Shown piece by piece: positions 1-6,656 of a stretch of 19,002 nucleotides of DNA. The DNA lies in contig DATKQY010000060.1 of NCBI GenBank assembly GCA_035532475.1, forward strand, positions 1-19,002, in the 5' to 3' direction. Made by a program: the position numbers and the translations under genes. This DNA comes from DATKQY01 sp035532475 (GTDB lineage: Bacteria; Actinomycetota; Acidimicrobiia; Acidimicrobiales; Bog-793). Within the stretch, counting starts at the first letter, position 1. Each line of letters opens with the position of its first letter. Below the pieces are notes generated by a model. It made no database searches, was not told the DNA's origin, and saw only the letters and a list, made by a program, of their open reading frames with translations.

Positions 1-365
1 GCCTTGGCCCGGGCGGTGACGGACGGGCGGTCGCCGCCGTAGAGGCGGCCCTGGAGGATGAGGTTCTCGCGACCGGTGGCGAGGTCGTCGGCGCCGCCGA
101 GCTGGCTCACGTAGCCGATGCGCGCCCGGACCTGTCCCGGCTGACGGGCCACGTCGAAGCCCGCCACGGTCGCGCTGCCGCCGTCGATCGGGAGCAACGT
201 CGTGAGCATCCGAAGCGTCGTCGTCTTGCCTGCGCCGTTCGGCCCGAGGAAGCCGAAGATCTCGCCCCGCCGAACCTCGATGCTGACGCCGCGGACCGCC
301 TCGACGGGTCCTCGCTTCGAGCGAAAGCACTTCCGCAGGTCGGTCGTCGAGATGATCGTGTCCAT
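1..365 (-). CDS. DrrA-type ABC transporter ATP-binding protein (3' end outside window)
   Basis: This is the N-terminal 121 residues of an ABC ATPase that would energise a small-molecule exporter at the inner face of the membrane. Walker A (GPNGAGKTTT) lies at residues 41-50. The Q-loop glutamine is in YVSQ at about residue 88, followed by a NLxLQGRLYG block typical of the daunorubicin-resistance (DrrA) subfamily. The signature motif, Walker B and H-loop fall beyond the left edge. I chose the ATG at 365 because an AGGGAG ribosome site lies about 9 nt upstream and family members start with similar MDTII sequences. An in-frame ATG at 395 would overlap the PadR stop codon as ATGA and is also possible. 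Either way the gene is co-transcribed with, and probably translationally coupled to, the PadR gene before it. The membrane partner is expected just outside the window. Substrate is unknown. Confidence 0.9.
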   Translation of the reverse strand, partial: MDTIISTTDLRKCFRSKRGPVEAVRGVSIEVRRGEIFGFLGPNGAGKTTTLRMLTTLLPIDGGSATVAGFDVARQPGQVRARIGYVSQLGGADDLATGRENLILQGRLYGGDRPSVTARAK

Positions 366-391
366 GCCGCGGTCTCCCTCTGCGCGATGCG

Positions 392-1039
392 TCATCGGCT
401 TTTCCGCCCTCCGGACTCCTCACCCACCGGCGGCGGGAGCCAGGCCAGCTCGCCGGCGTGCTCGTGCACCTCGCGCCACCACTCGATCCCCTCGAGCGTG
501 CCGGACTCGATCTGTCGGGCGAGCGTTCGGACGTAGGCGAGCTCCGCGTCGCGCAGCACGGCGCGGAACTCCGCCTCGACCCAGAACAGCCGGGGGAGGC
601 CCTGTTTCTCGATGAGCTCGCGCGACGAGGTCATCTGCGCGAGCTCGAACTCGAGGCGCTGGGCTCGTTCGTGGAGGAGGGCGACGACGTCGTCTGGCGG
701 GAGGGCCGGGATGAAGGACAGGGCCGCTTCGAACTCGGGGTAGTCCTTCACCGGGGTCGAGATGAGGTCGGTCAGCCAGTCGTGCATCTCGATGCGCCCC
801 GCCCGGGTGAGGTCGTAGACGGTGCGCTCGGGCAGTCGACCGGAACGCTCGGTTCCCTGCGGGCTGATGAGGCCGCGTCGCTTGAGGGACTCGACGACCC
901 CGTACAGCGAGCCGTAGTTGAGCTTGACGCTCTGGTGCTGTCGCAGGGTCGTCGCGACCTCGTACGGGTGCATCGGCCGTTCGTAGAGGCAGACGAGCAC
1001 GGCGAGGGCGAGGGGATTGCTGCGGTTCCTGGCCGCCAT
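392..1039 (-). CDS. PadR-family transcriptional regulator
   Basis: This 215-residue protein has an N-terminal PadR winged helix (residues about 8-85). The characteristic features are MHPYEVATTL, NYGSLYGVVESLKRRGLI (recognition helix) and a wing containing RTVYDLTRAG. It is followed by a helical C-terminal dimerisation domain (about 95-200) of the Vir_act_alpha_C type, rich in charged helices. PadR proteins of this length usually repress a neighbouring transporter and are released by the drug-like substrate. Here the downstream gene is a DrrA-type ABC ATPase whose start touches this stop codon, which fits a self-regulated drug-export operon. The ATG at 1039 has a GAGG seven bases upstream, and an inverted repeat suitable for autoregulation lies 18 bp further upstream. 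Ligand and substrate cannot be read from sequence. Family assignment is firm; the role in export is inferred from context. Confidence 0.92.
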   Translation of the reverse strand: MAARNRSNPLALAVLVCLYERPMHPYEVATTLRQHQSVKLNYGSLYGVVESLKRRGLISPQGTERSGRLPERTVYDLTRAGRIEMHDWLTDLISTPVKDYPEFEAALSFIPALPPDDVVALLHERAQRLEFELAQMTSSRELIEKQGLPRLFWVEAEFRAVLRDAELAYVRTLARQIESGTLEGIEWWREVHEHAGELAWLPPPVGEESGGRKSR

Positions 1040-1056
1040 ACCGTGCCTCTAGTCCG

Positions 1057-1076
1057 GGTACTCGGACCAGAGTATC
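1057..1076. promoter_or_regulatory. Candidate PadR operator (inverted repeat)
   Basis: An imperfect inverted repeat, GGTACTC-N6-GAGTATC (6 of 7 positions paired, TACTC/GAGTA perfect), ends 18 bp upstream of the PadR start codon. Its size and position suit a dimeric PadR repressor controlling its own operon. A second, overlapping repeat (GTCCG-N6-CGGAC, 1052-1067) partly covers the same bases. The repeat is seen directly; the binding role is inference. Confidence 0.45.
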
Positions 1077-1165
1077 TGAGGGCTGCGTCCTCGTCGAGAG
1101 CGGCAGGTCCACTCGACCGAGAAGGGGTCCCGGCGCTCGCGATGGCGGCGGCACCATCGGTTCGT

Positions 1166-1185
1166 TTATAGGCGGGCGCCTATAA
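1166..1185. repeat. Perfect 20-bp palindrome, probable regulator-binding site
   Basis: The arms are TTATAGGCG and CGCCTATAA around a 2-bp GG centre, in otherwise GC-rich intergenic DNA. The symmetry and A/T-rich outer ends resemble a dimeric repressor operator more than a terminator, since no gene ends nearby. It lies about 127 bp upstream of the PadR start and about 400 bp upstream of the AhpD-like gene, so either could be the target. Confidence 0.45.
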
Positions 1186-1415
1186 GGCGCTAAGGCGACT
1201 AGAAGACCCCCGGCGCCAGTCGCGAAAGCCGCATGACGAGTCGATCTCGGCGAGCCCGCGTCCGGCGAGCGGGAGGAACCGGCGCGCCACGACGGAGGCG
1301 TGAGAAAGGAACCCGGGGCGCCCTGCGTGATGAGCGTCTACCAGCCCGACCGCGCCCGGACGAGCACGGCGGTTGCAGAACCAGCGAAGAATTCGGTGGC
1401 GGCCGCCGGCGTGAG

Positions 1416-1446
1416 CAATTATCATATATCATAAGTTGTAATTATC
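1416..1446. promoter_or_regulatory. AT-rich promoter-like island
   Basis: About 30 bp of nearly pure A/T sequence stands out in this GC-rich window. It contains two TATCAT hexamers (1420-1425 and 1427-1432), each fitting the TANNNT -10 rule, and two AATTAT copies (1417-1422 and 1440-1445). It is the best candidate promoter for the AhpD-like/HD operon starting at 1590, giving a leader of about 145-160 nt. No good -35 hexamer is visible. It could also be a binding target for an AT-seeking nucleoid protein. Confidence 0.35.
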
Positions 1447-1589
1447 CGGCGCCAGACCCGCGCGCCACCGGCTCGCACGTGCCGCGGATCCCCCGACGGC
1501 GTCGCGGTGCTCGCCGGCCGTCCGCACGGGCGATGGCAACGGCCGCGCGGCCCGGGCGACCCGCCCGGCGCCCCAGGCGAGGAGGGCGC

Positions 1590-2456
1590 ATGGTTGGTCC
1601 GAGCGAAGGCCTTGACCTCACGAATCTGGCCGAGACGTCCGAGGACGAGATCAACGCGAATCTGATCAAGGTGTGGAGCTGGCGCGGGCCGCTGTACGAG
1701 CTCTACGCGAACAGCCTGATGCTCGACTACGCGCCCGACTTCGCCAAGCTCCACCGCTGGGGCTCGGACTTCTTCGGGCGCCCGTCACACGTCAACATCA
1801 TCCTGCTGAGCTCGCAGAACATCCACAGCTACATGATGCTCGGCTGGGAGACGGGGATCCTGAACGAGTTCATCACGCTCAGGCGCAACGGCATGGCGAA
1901 GGAGCAGGTCATGGAGCTGGTGATGTTCTCCCAGCTCTACGCGGGGATGCGGGGTCTCGGCCACGTCTTCCGCGCCGTCGGCGAGACCCTGCCCGCCTAC
2001 GGCCCGCCGGTCGAACCGCTCGCTCCGTTCCCCGAGGGCTGGGAGGTCGACCCGGCGGCGTTCAGGTGCGGGCTCGACCTGTCGACCCGCGAGATGACGG
2101 CCGAGGACCGCACGAAGCTCACCGAGTGGTACGAGCAGACGATCGGCTTCCTGCCGAGCTCGATCATGTTCGGCCTCAAGTACCACCCCGAGTTCGTCAA
2201 GGTGAACCGCGCCAAGTGGGAGGTCGCGATCAAGACCCTCCCGAAGCAGCTCGCCCCCTACCTGATGCTGCGGCACCACACGATCACCGGCTCGGTGGAG
2301 GGCCTGCGCGAGGCGGCACTGCTCGCCAAGGCGTGGGGCGTGACACGAGAGCTCGTCGTGAAGGGGATCACCGGGTCGGCGATGTTCTTCACCGGCTTCG
2401 AAGGCCTGTACACCGCCTACGCGGCCGTGGACGACCTGCTCGACGAGTGGGACTGA
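1590..2456 (+). CDS. Two-domain AhpD/carboxymuconolactone decarboxylase-like protein
   Basis: This is a 288-residue, mostly helical protein built from two copies of an AhpD/CMD-like helical unit: residues about 65-130 (SQNIHSYMMLG...EQVMELVMFSQLYAGM) and about 222-285 (LRHHTITGSVEGLREAALLAKAWG...). AhpD-like folds serve as peroxidase reductases when they carry CxxC plus a downstream His, or as decarboxylases and hydrolases without it. Here the only cysteine is near residue 160, outside both units, so a thiol redox role is unlikely. HxY/H-rich segments (residues 79-81 and 229-230) occupy the usual active-site helices. The ATG at 1590 has a strong AGGAGG site and starts the conserved part; the frame is open further upstream but looks non-coding. 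The HD oxygenase-like gene begins 49 bp downstream, so the two are probably one operon. Fold assignment is moderately sure; the reaction is unknown. Confidence 0.72.
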   Translation: MVGPSEGLDLTNLAETSEDEINANLIKVWSWRGPLYELYANSLMLDYAPDFAKLHRWGSDFFGRPSHVNIILLSSQNIHSYMMLGWETGILNEFITLRRNGMAKEQVMELVMFSQLYAGMRGLGHVFRAVGETLPAYGPPVEPLAPFPEGWEVDPAAFRCGLDLSTREMTAEDRTKLTEWYEQTIGFLPSSIMFGLKYHPEFVKVNRAKWEVAIKTLPKQLAPYLMLRHHTITGSVEGLREAALLAKAWGVTRELVVKGITGSAMFFTGFEGLYTAYAAVDDLLDEWD

Positions 2457-2505
2457 CCCGCACCGCGCGCCGTGGCGGCGGGCGGGTCGAGGAGGGGAGG
2501 CTGAC

Positions 2506-3108
2506 ATGGCGGGAGCGGACAGGGGGACGGTCTCGTTCACCCAGCTTGACCAGGGCAGCGAGGCCGAGGTCCGGCGGGTCCTCGTCACCGGGATCTCGCA
2601 CCTGAACGAGCACCTGGTCGAGACGCTCCTCGCGATGCTCGAGCGCTTGAAAGGCCCCTCGTTCTGCTACCAGGTCGACCGTTACGAGCACTGCGTGCAG
2701 ACCGCCACGAGGGCGCTTCGCGACGGCGCGAGCACCGACATGGTCGTCGGGGCGCTGTTCCACGACATCGCCGACTCGCTCTCGCCGGCGAACCACGCCG
2801 GCGTGGCGGCCGCGATCCTCGAGCCCTACGTGGACGAGGAGACGACGTGGGTGGTCCGCCATCACGGCCTGTTCGGCGGCTACCACTACTTCGACAAGAT
2901 CGGTCTCGACCGAAACGCGCGCGACGTCCACCGCGACAGCCCCTACTTCGACGTCACCGCCCACTTCGTCGGCGAGTGGGACCAGCGATCCTTCGACCCG
3001 GTCTATGCGTCCGAGCCGCTCGAGGTGTTCCTGCCGATGGTCGACGAGGTGTTCTCCCGGCCCGTCCCGAGCCTCGCGAGGCTGCTCGAGCCGGCGCCGG
3101 AGGTCTAG
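2506..3108 (+). CDS. HD-domain protein, PhnZ/MIOX-like putative diiron oxygenase (paralogue 1)
   Basis: This 200-residue protein has a single HD domain. The ligand set reads His62 (YEHCVQTA), His86-Asp87 (LFHDIAD), His97 (ANHAG), His119 or His120 (VRHHG) and Asp159 (EWDQ). This six-ligand pattern is that of HD-type mixed-valent diiron oxygenases such as PhnZ and myo-inositol oxygenase, rather than the simpler HD phosphohydrolases. A conserved block GLDRNAR...RDSPYFD (133-149) is shared with the second paralogue at 7566. The ATG follows a strong AGGAGGGGAGG site and lies 49 bp after the AhpD-like gene, so the two are likely co-expressed. The stop TAG overlaps the convergent glycosyltransferase stop. 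A phosphohydrolase annotation is the main alternative. The domain is firm; oxygenase activity is inferred. Confidence 0.8.
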   Translation: MAGADRGTVSFTQLDQGSEAEVRRVLVTGISHLNEHLVETLLAMLERLKGPSFCYQVDRYEHCVQTATRALRDGASTDMVVGALFHDIADSLSPANHAGVAAAILEPYVDEETTWVVRHHGLFGGYHYFDKIGLDRNARDVHRDSPYFDVTAHFVGEWDQRSFDPVYASEPLEVFLPMVDEVFSRPVPSLARLLEPAPEV

Positions 3109-4241
3109 GCCCGGCGGGGCGGATCGGCGGCGAGCACCAGCTGCTCGACCACGCTCGCGGTCTCCTCCGGGGTCGCCATCGCGGCCAGCTCGGCCTGGAG
3201 CCGGCCCGCCGCCGCGCGCCGTGCTGCGCCTGCGGTGCCGAGCACCTGGCGGATCGCCGCCGCGGCCTCGCCGGCGTCGCCGATGGCGACCCCGGCCCCG
3301 GCGCCGACCAGCGCGCGGGCGTTGTGGAACTGGTCGGCCCCCTGCGGCCAGCAGACCACGGGGAGCCCGTGGCTCAGCGCCCCGAGCAGGGTGCCGGCCC
3401 CTCCGTGGCAGAGCACGGCTGCAGCGCCCCGCAGCACGGCGCCCGCCGGCAGGAACGTTCGCACGCTGAGGTTCGGCGCGAGCGCCCCGAGCGCCTCCGC
3501 GTCGACACCCTCGCCGACGGTCGCCACCACGGGCATCCCGACCTCGCCGAGCTGCGCCGCGAGCCGGGACCAGGAGGTCCGGTCGCGGTTGAACACCGTT
3601 CCGAGGGTCGCCCAGACCCACGGGGGGGCGGGCAGGTCGGCGGGCGCCGCACCCGCGGACGAGCCGAGGGGTACCGGCGCGTACCCGCGGCGCAGGCCGG
3701 TGAGGGAGCGGATCGGGTTGTCAAGGCCAGGCGGGAAGGGATCGAGGTAGAGGGAGCCGAACATCCCGGCGAGCGGAGGGGCCGCCAGGCCCCAGCGCTC
3801 CCACAGCGGCGCCATGCGAGCGCCGGCCTCGACCGCCTCGTCCGGGAAGGACGGGCCCACCCCGAGGTGGAGGGAGGCCACGCCGGCGAGCGTGGCCGCG
3901 AGGGGCGCGGCGAAGCTCGCCATGTCGTGGACGACGAGGCGCGCCCCTGTCTGGCGGACGAGCTCCACCAGGGCGGCGACGGCGGGTGGGGCGAGCGGAC
4001 CGAAGATCCCGGCCAGGGTGGGATCGTTGCTGAGCGCGCGCTCGACGATCGCTCGCTGCTCGGCGAGGCCCGGCGGGACGGGGACGAAGGCGTGTCCCTC
4101 CGACTCGACCCGGGCGCGTAGCGCCGGCTCGTCGACCATCGCGTAGAGCACCTCGTGGCCGCGCGCGCGGAGCGTGCCGGCGAGCGGCAACGTCGGGTAG
4201 AGGTGACCGTCGCCGGGTGCGACCGCGACGATGACGCGCAT
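3105..4241 (-). CDS. GT1 (UGT/MGT-like) glycosyltransferase
   Basis: This 378-residue, GT-B fold glycosyltransferase would transfer a sugar from an NDP donor to a hydrophobic acceptor such as a macrolide, polyketide or sterol. The N-terminal acceptor domain opens with a beta strand and PGDGHLYPTLPLA (His13 is the expected catalytic base). The C-terminal donor domain carries CHGGAGTLLGALSHGLPVVCWPQGADQFHNA (about 278-308), the classic PSPG-like box, with Asp303-Gln304 positioned to hold the sugar. Length fits the family. The ATG at 4241 has only a weak ribosome site. No deoxysugar or polyketide genes adjoin it, so it is an orphan, possibly for self-resistance or detoxification. Its stop codon is convergent and overlapping with the HD gene stop at CTAG. 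Confidence 0.9.
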   Translation of the reverse strand: MRVIVAVAPGDGHLYPTLPLAGTLRARGHEVLYAMVDEPALRARVESEGHAFVPVPPGLAEQRAIVERALSNDPTLAGIFGPLAPPAVAALVELVRQTGARLVVHDMASFAAPLAATLAGVASLHLGVGPSFPDEAVEAGARMAPLWERWGLAAPPLAGMFGSLYLDPFPPGLDNPIRSLTGLRRGYAPVPLGSSAGAAPADLPAPPWVWATLGTVFNRDRTSWSRLAAQLGEVGMPVVATVGEGVDAEALGALAPNLSVRTFLPAGAVLRGAAAVLCHGGAGTLLGALSHGLPVVCWPQGADQFHNARALVGAGAGVAIGDAGEAAAAIRQVLGTAGAARRAAAGRLQAELAAMATPEETASVVEQLVLAADPPRRA

Positions 4242-4265
4242 CCGGCGATTCTTACGCCGCTCGTG

Positions 4266-4321
4266 CCGGCGTCCCGCCCGCGGTGCGCGCTTTGCCGGCG
4301 CCGGCCCGGGAGGGACGCCGG
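4266..4321 (-). terminator. Nested hairpin, candidate terminator of the PspC-DUF1707 unit
   Basis: Between the DUF1707 stop and the glycosyltransferase start, a 10-bp perfect inverted repeat (CCGGCGTCCC 4266-4275 with GGGACGCCGG 4312-4321) encloses a 12-bp palindrome, GCCGGCGCCGGC (4294-4305). There is no T-tract, as is usual in actinobacterial terminators. Its position suits stopping minus-strand transcription from the DUF1707 gene, though the same DNA must hold the glycosyltransferase promoter. Confidence 0.4.
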
Positions 4322-4337
4322 GGCCGGCCGTCGGCGA

Positions 4338-4790
4338 TCAGGGGAAGCGGCGCCCGAGGGGGAAGGGGTAGCGGCGGTAGCGCCGGCGGCGGGCGACGAG
4401 GAGCACGACGACGCCGATGAGCAGCCAGGGCACGTGGGGGTGCACGAGGGCGGTCGTCGCGCTCAACGCGAACAGCACGAAGAGCGCCAGCACGAGGACG
4501 CGGCCGAGGCCGGCGCTGCGTCGGGGTGGCGGAGCCGGGTCGGGCCCGTCCTGCCGGGGCAGGTCGGCGAGGAGCGGGTCGAGGTCGGCGCGGGTCTTGG
4601 CTGCCATGGCCCGGCCGAGCCGCTCGTTGAACTCCGCCTCGTCGAGGCGGCCGTCCGCGTAGTTGCGCGAGAGGACCTCGGCGATCTCGTTGCGCTCGGC
4701 GTCTGAGACGCGAAGCTGTGAGTCCGGGACCGTCGGCCGTCGGTGCTCGCCGTGCCAGAAGGCTCGAGCTTGGTCGTTCGGGGTGGGCAT
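4338..4790 (-). CDS. DUF1707 domain membrane protein
   Basis: This 150-residue protein has an N-terminal DUF1707 (SHOCT-like) domain at about residues 25-78, with LRVSDAERNEIAEVLSRNYA, GRLDEAEFNERL and a closing LDPLLADLP. It is followed by a proline-rich linker and two predicted membrane helices (about 97-115 and 119-133), ending in a basic tail. DUF1707 proteins are common in actinobacteria and often sit next to PspC genes and two-component systems; their biochemical function is unknown. The ATG is preceded by AAAGG at about 7 nt. It starts 42 bp after the PspC stop, so the two form one operon divergent from the sensor kinase, which suggests a shared envelope-stress role. Confidence 0.85.
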   Translation of the reverse strand: MPTPNDQARAFWHGEHRRPTVPDSQLRVSDAERNEIAEVLSRNYADGRLDEAEFNERLGRAMAAKTRADLDPLLADLPRQDGPDPAPPPRRSAGLGRVLVLALFVLFALSATTALVHPHVPWLLIGVVVLLVARRRRYRRYPFPLGRRFP

Positions 4791-4832
4791 GTGTGGCCTT
4801 TCTCGCCGCGTCGTTCGCTCAGGGGCGGTCGC

Positions 4833-5135
4833 TCAGTGCAAGCGGGTGCGGTGCAGCAGTTCCTCGGCGACGGAGAGCTCGGCGCCCTCCTCGGGGATGA
4901 GCAGCCACGCCGCGAGGTAGAGGGGAATGCCTGCCCCGCCGAGGACGGCGAGGACGACGAAGGCGACCCTGACGGCGGTGACGTCGACGCCGAACCAGTC
5001 CGCGATGCCGGCGGCGACGCCCGCGAGCATGCGGTCCTCGCCTGAGCGGCGCAGTGGCCGGCTGCGGTCGGGGGTGGTGGTATCGGTGGGGTTGACCATG
5101 TCTTGATCATGCGCCTGGCGCTTCGCGATGGACAT
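4833..5135 (-). CDS. Small PspC-domain membrane protein
   Basis: This is a 100-residue protein dominated by one PspC domain (about 28-83). It starts RSGEDRMLAGVAAGIADWFGVD, continues into a hydrophobic hairpin and closes with the LAAWLLIPEE motif. PspC-domain proteins are inner-membrane sensors or effectors of envelope stress. Two starts are plausible: ATG at 5135, with AGGGA upstream and used here, or ATG at 5099, which removes 12 residues before the domain. It leads the DUF1707 gene and is divergent from a histidine kinase that carries the same PspC domain, with only 57 bp between the two starts. Confidence 0.85.
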   Translation of the reverse strand: MSIAKRQAHDQDMVNPTDTTTPDRSRPLRRSGEDRMLAGVAAGIADWFGVDVTAVRVAFVVLAVLGGAGIPLYLAAWLLIPEEGAELSVAEELLHRTRLH

Positions 5136-5192
5136 CGGGTATGTCCCTGATCGGACCCCGAGCGCTGCCGCACGCGCTCAGGGTGCGCCCCG
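5136..5192. promoter_or_regulatory. Compact divergent promoter region of the PspC locus
   Basis: Only 57 bp separate the annotated starts of the minus-strand PspC gene and the plus-strand PspC-histidine kinase gene. Promoters for both must overlap here or extend into the first codons of either gene. I see no clear -10/-35 pair, so the boundaries rest on the gene starts rather than on motifs. The kinase may start further downstream, which would widen the region. Confidence 0.3.
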
Positions 5193-6656
5193 ATGGCAAG
5201 CGGTGCCCGAGGGCGCGATCATCGGGGTATCGATCCCCTGTTCGACCCCCGCGCGCGGCGCTTCTCCGGCGCCCGCCACCGCCGCCGGAGCTGGTGCGGG
5301 GACGTCGACGCCGGGCCCGGTCCGGACCGGTCCGACGGTTGGGGGAGCGGCCCCCCGCACGGGTGGCGGCACGACGGCCGTGGCGCGCGTGGCTGGTGGC
5401 GCGTGCCGCGCGAGCCCGGCCCGCTCCGCCGCAGCAGGGAGGACCGCATGCTCGGCGGCGTCGCGGGCGGGCTGTCGCGGCGGGTCGGGATCGACGTCAC
5501 CGTCGTGCGGATCGGCCTCGTGCTGTTCGGGCTCGCCAGCGGCTTCGGCCTCGCCGTCTACGTGCTCGGCTGGCTCCTCCTGCCCCAGGAGGGCGAGACG
5601 GACAGTATCGGCACGCGCGCCGTCGGGGACCTGCGCGGCATCGCGCTGGCGATCGGCCTCGTGCCGGCGCTCGCGGTCGCGCTCCTCGTCGCCTCGGTGC
5701 TCCACGCCGGCTGGCTCGGCTCGCTGGCCTGGCCGTTCTTCTTGAGCGCCGCCGGCTTGGTGCTCATATGGCGCAACGCCGCGGACGACGAGCGGGCGCT
5801 CATCCGCAGGGCGGCCCAGCCGCTGATCCAGCTCGGCATGGACTCTCGGCGTTCCCTGCGTGCGCTCGCCCTTCGCGTCGCGGTCGGCATCGCGCTGGTC
5901 GCCGGTGGCGTGCTCGCCCTGATGCTCGGCCACCACAACTCGCTGCTTCGACCCCTCGGCGGCGTGGTCCTTGTGACCGCGGGCTTCGTGATCGTGTTCG
6001 GGCCGTGGTGGCTGAGCCTCGCCCGCGAGCTCGTCGCGGAGCGCAAGGCCCGCGTGCGGGCAGAGGAGCGCGCGGACATGGCGGCACGCATCCACGACTC
6101 GGTGCTCCAGACGCTCGCCATGATCCAGCGCAGCGCCGACCAGCCCCAGCAGGTGGTGCACCTGGCGCGGGCGCAAGAGCGCGAGCTGCGCTCGTGGCTC
6201 TTCGAGGGGAGGCTCCCGGGCTCGAGCGGCGAGGAGGACGCCACGTTCGCGGCGGCCGTCCGCCGCATCCAGCGGGAGGTGGAGGACGCCCACGGCGTGC
6301 CGCTCGACGCCGTGATCGTCGGGGACTGCCCGCTCGACGAGGAGCTGCGGGTTCTGCTCGCCGCCGGCCGGGAGGCGTCGGTGAACGCCGCCAAGTGGTC
6401 CGCCGCGCCGGTCGTCTCGCTCTACGCCGAGGTGGAGGAGGACGCGGTGTCGCTCTTCGTGCGCGACCGCGGGAAGGGCTTCGACCCGTCGGCGGTCGCC
6501 GCGGACCGCCGGGGGCTCGCCGAGTCGATCTGCGCCAGGATGGCACGTCACGGCGGCTCGGCCGTGGTGCGCAGCGCCCCCGGCGAGGGCACCGACGTCG
6601 AGCTGACGATGCCGCGCTCGCCGGTCGGATCCGATCGCAGGGCGAGCCAGCGGTGA
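5193..6656 (+). CDS. PspC-domain sensor histidine kinase (NarL/DesK class)
   Basis: This 487-residue membrane sensor probably autophosphorylates and passes phosphate to the regulator at 6653. The order is: a disordered Gly/Arg/Pro-rich N-terminus (1-77), a PspC domain (about 79-134, SREDRMLGGVAGGLSRRVGID to LGWLLLPQE), further membrane helices (about 150-193 and 228-275), a HisKA_3 dimerisation helix with phospho-acceptor His301 (AARIHDSVLQTL), and an HATPase domain with Asn398 (EASVNAAKWS) and DRGKGFDPS at 425-433. A signal felt by the PspC or membrane part is likely. The ATG has AGGGTG 8 nt upstream. The first 70 residues are unusual and the true start may be later, for example the GTG at 5403. 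The stop overlaps the regulator's GTG start. Confidence 0.9.
   Translation: MASGARGRDHRGIDPLFDPRARRFSGARHRRRSWCGDVDAGPGPDRSDGWGSGPPHGWRHDGRGARGWWRVPREPGPLRRSREDRMLGGVAGGLSRRVGIDVTVVRIGLVLFGLASGFGLAVYVLGWLLLPQEGETDSIGTRAVGDLRGIALAIGLVPALAVALLVASVLHAGWLGSLAWPFFLSAAGLVLIWRNAADDERALIRRAAQPLIQLGMDSRRSLRALALRVAVGIALVAGGVLALMLGHHNSLLRPLGGVVLVTAGFVIVFGPWWLSLARELVAERKARVRAEERADMAARIHDSVLQTLAMIQRSADQPQQVVHLARAQERELRSWLFEGRLPGSSGEEDATFAAAVRRIQREVEDAHGVPLDAVIVGDCPLDEELRVLLAAGREASVNAAKWSAAPVVSLYAEVEEDAVSLFVRDRGKGFDPSAVAADRRGLAESICARMARHGGSAVVRSAPGEGTDVELTMPRSPVGSDRRASQR

Larger units (their letters stand above)
1040..1589. other. 550-bp intergenic region between divergent PadR and AhpD-like genes
   Basis: I find no convincing gene here. 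Open frames on both strands lack recognisable products and good ribosome sites. The region holds the PadR promoter/operator side (about 1040-1080), a perfect 20-bp palindrome (1166-1185) followed by two TAAGGCG copies (1183-1189 and 1191-1197), an AT-rich island (1416-1446), and a GC-rich untranslated leader of about 140 nt before the AhpD-like start at 1590. The leader can fold extensively (for example GGCCGC-GCGGCC), but I recognise no riboswitch family in it. Confidence 0.6.

Noticed and set aside
1180..1432. Minus-strand frames in the 1.2-1.4 kb gap
   Set aside because: Arg/Pro/Ser-rich translation typical of GC-rich shadow frames, with no ribosome site.
1330..1434. 34-codon frame upstream of the AT-rich island
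   Set aside because: No ribosome site, mixed third-base use and no recognisable product; its stop simply falls in the A/T stretch.
1233..1589. N-terminal extension of the AhpD-like protein
   Set aside because: The extension is Arg-rich, lacks homology to the family and crosses the AT-rich island; a strong ribosome site sits at ATG 1590.
1447..1589. Possible riboswitch in the AhpD-like gene leader
   Set aside because: GC-rich pairing is present but no conserved core of any riboswitch family that I know can be recognised.
2847..4121. Long plus-strand frame opposite the glycosyltransferase
   Set aside because: Low-complexity Gly/Arg/Ala translation; the minus strand carries the clear GT1 motifs.
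3105..4241. Glycosyltransferase as part of an antibiotic biosynthesis cluster
   Set aside because: No polyketide, peptide-synthetase or deoxysugar genes lie within the window, so cluster membership cannot be supported.
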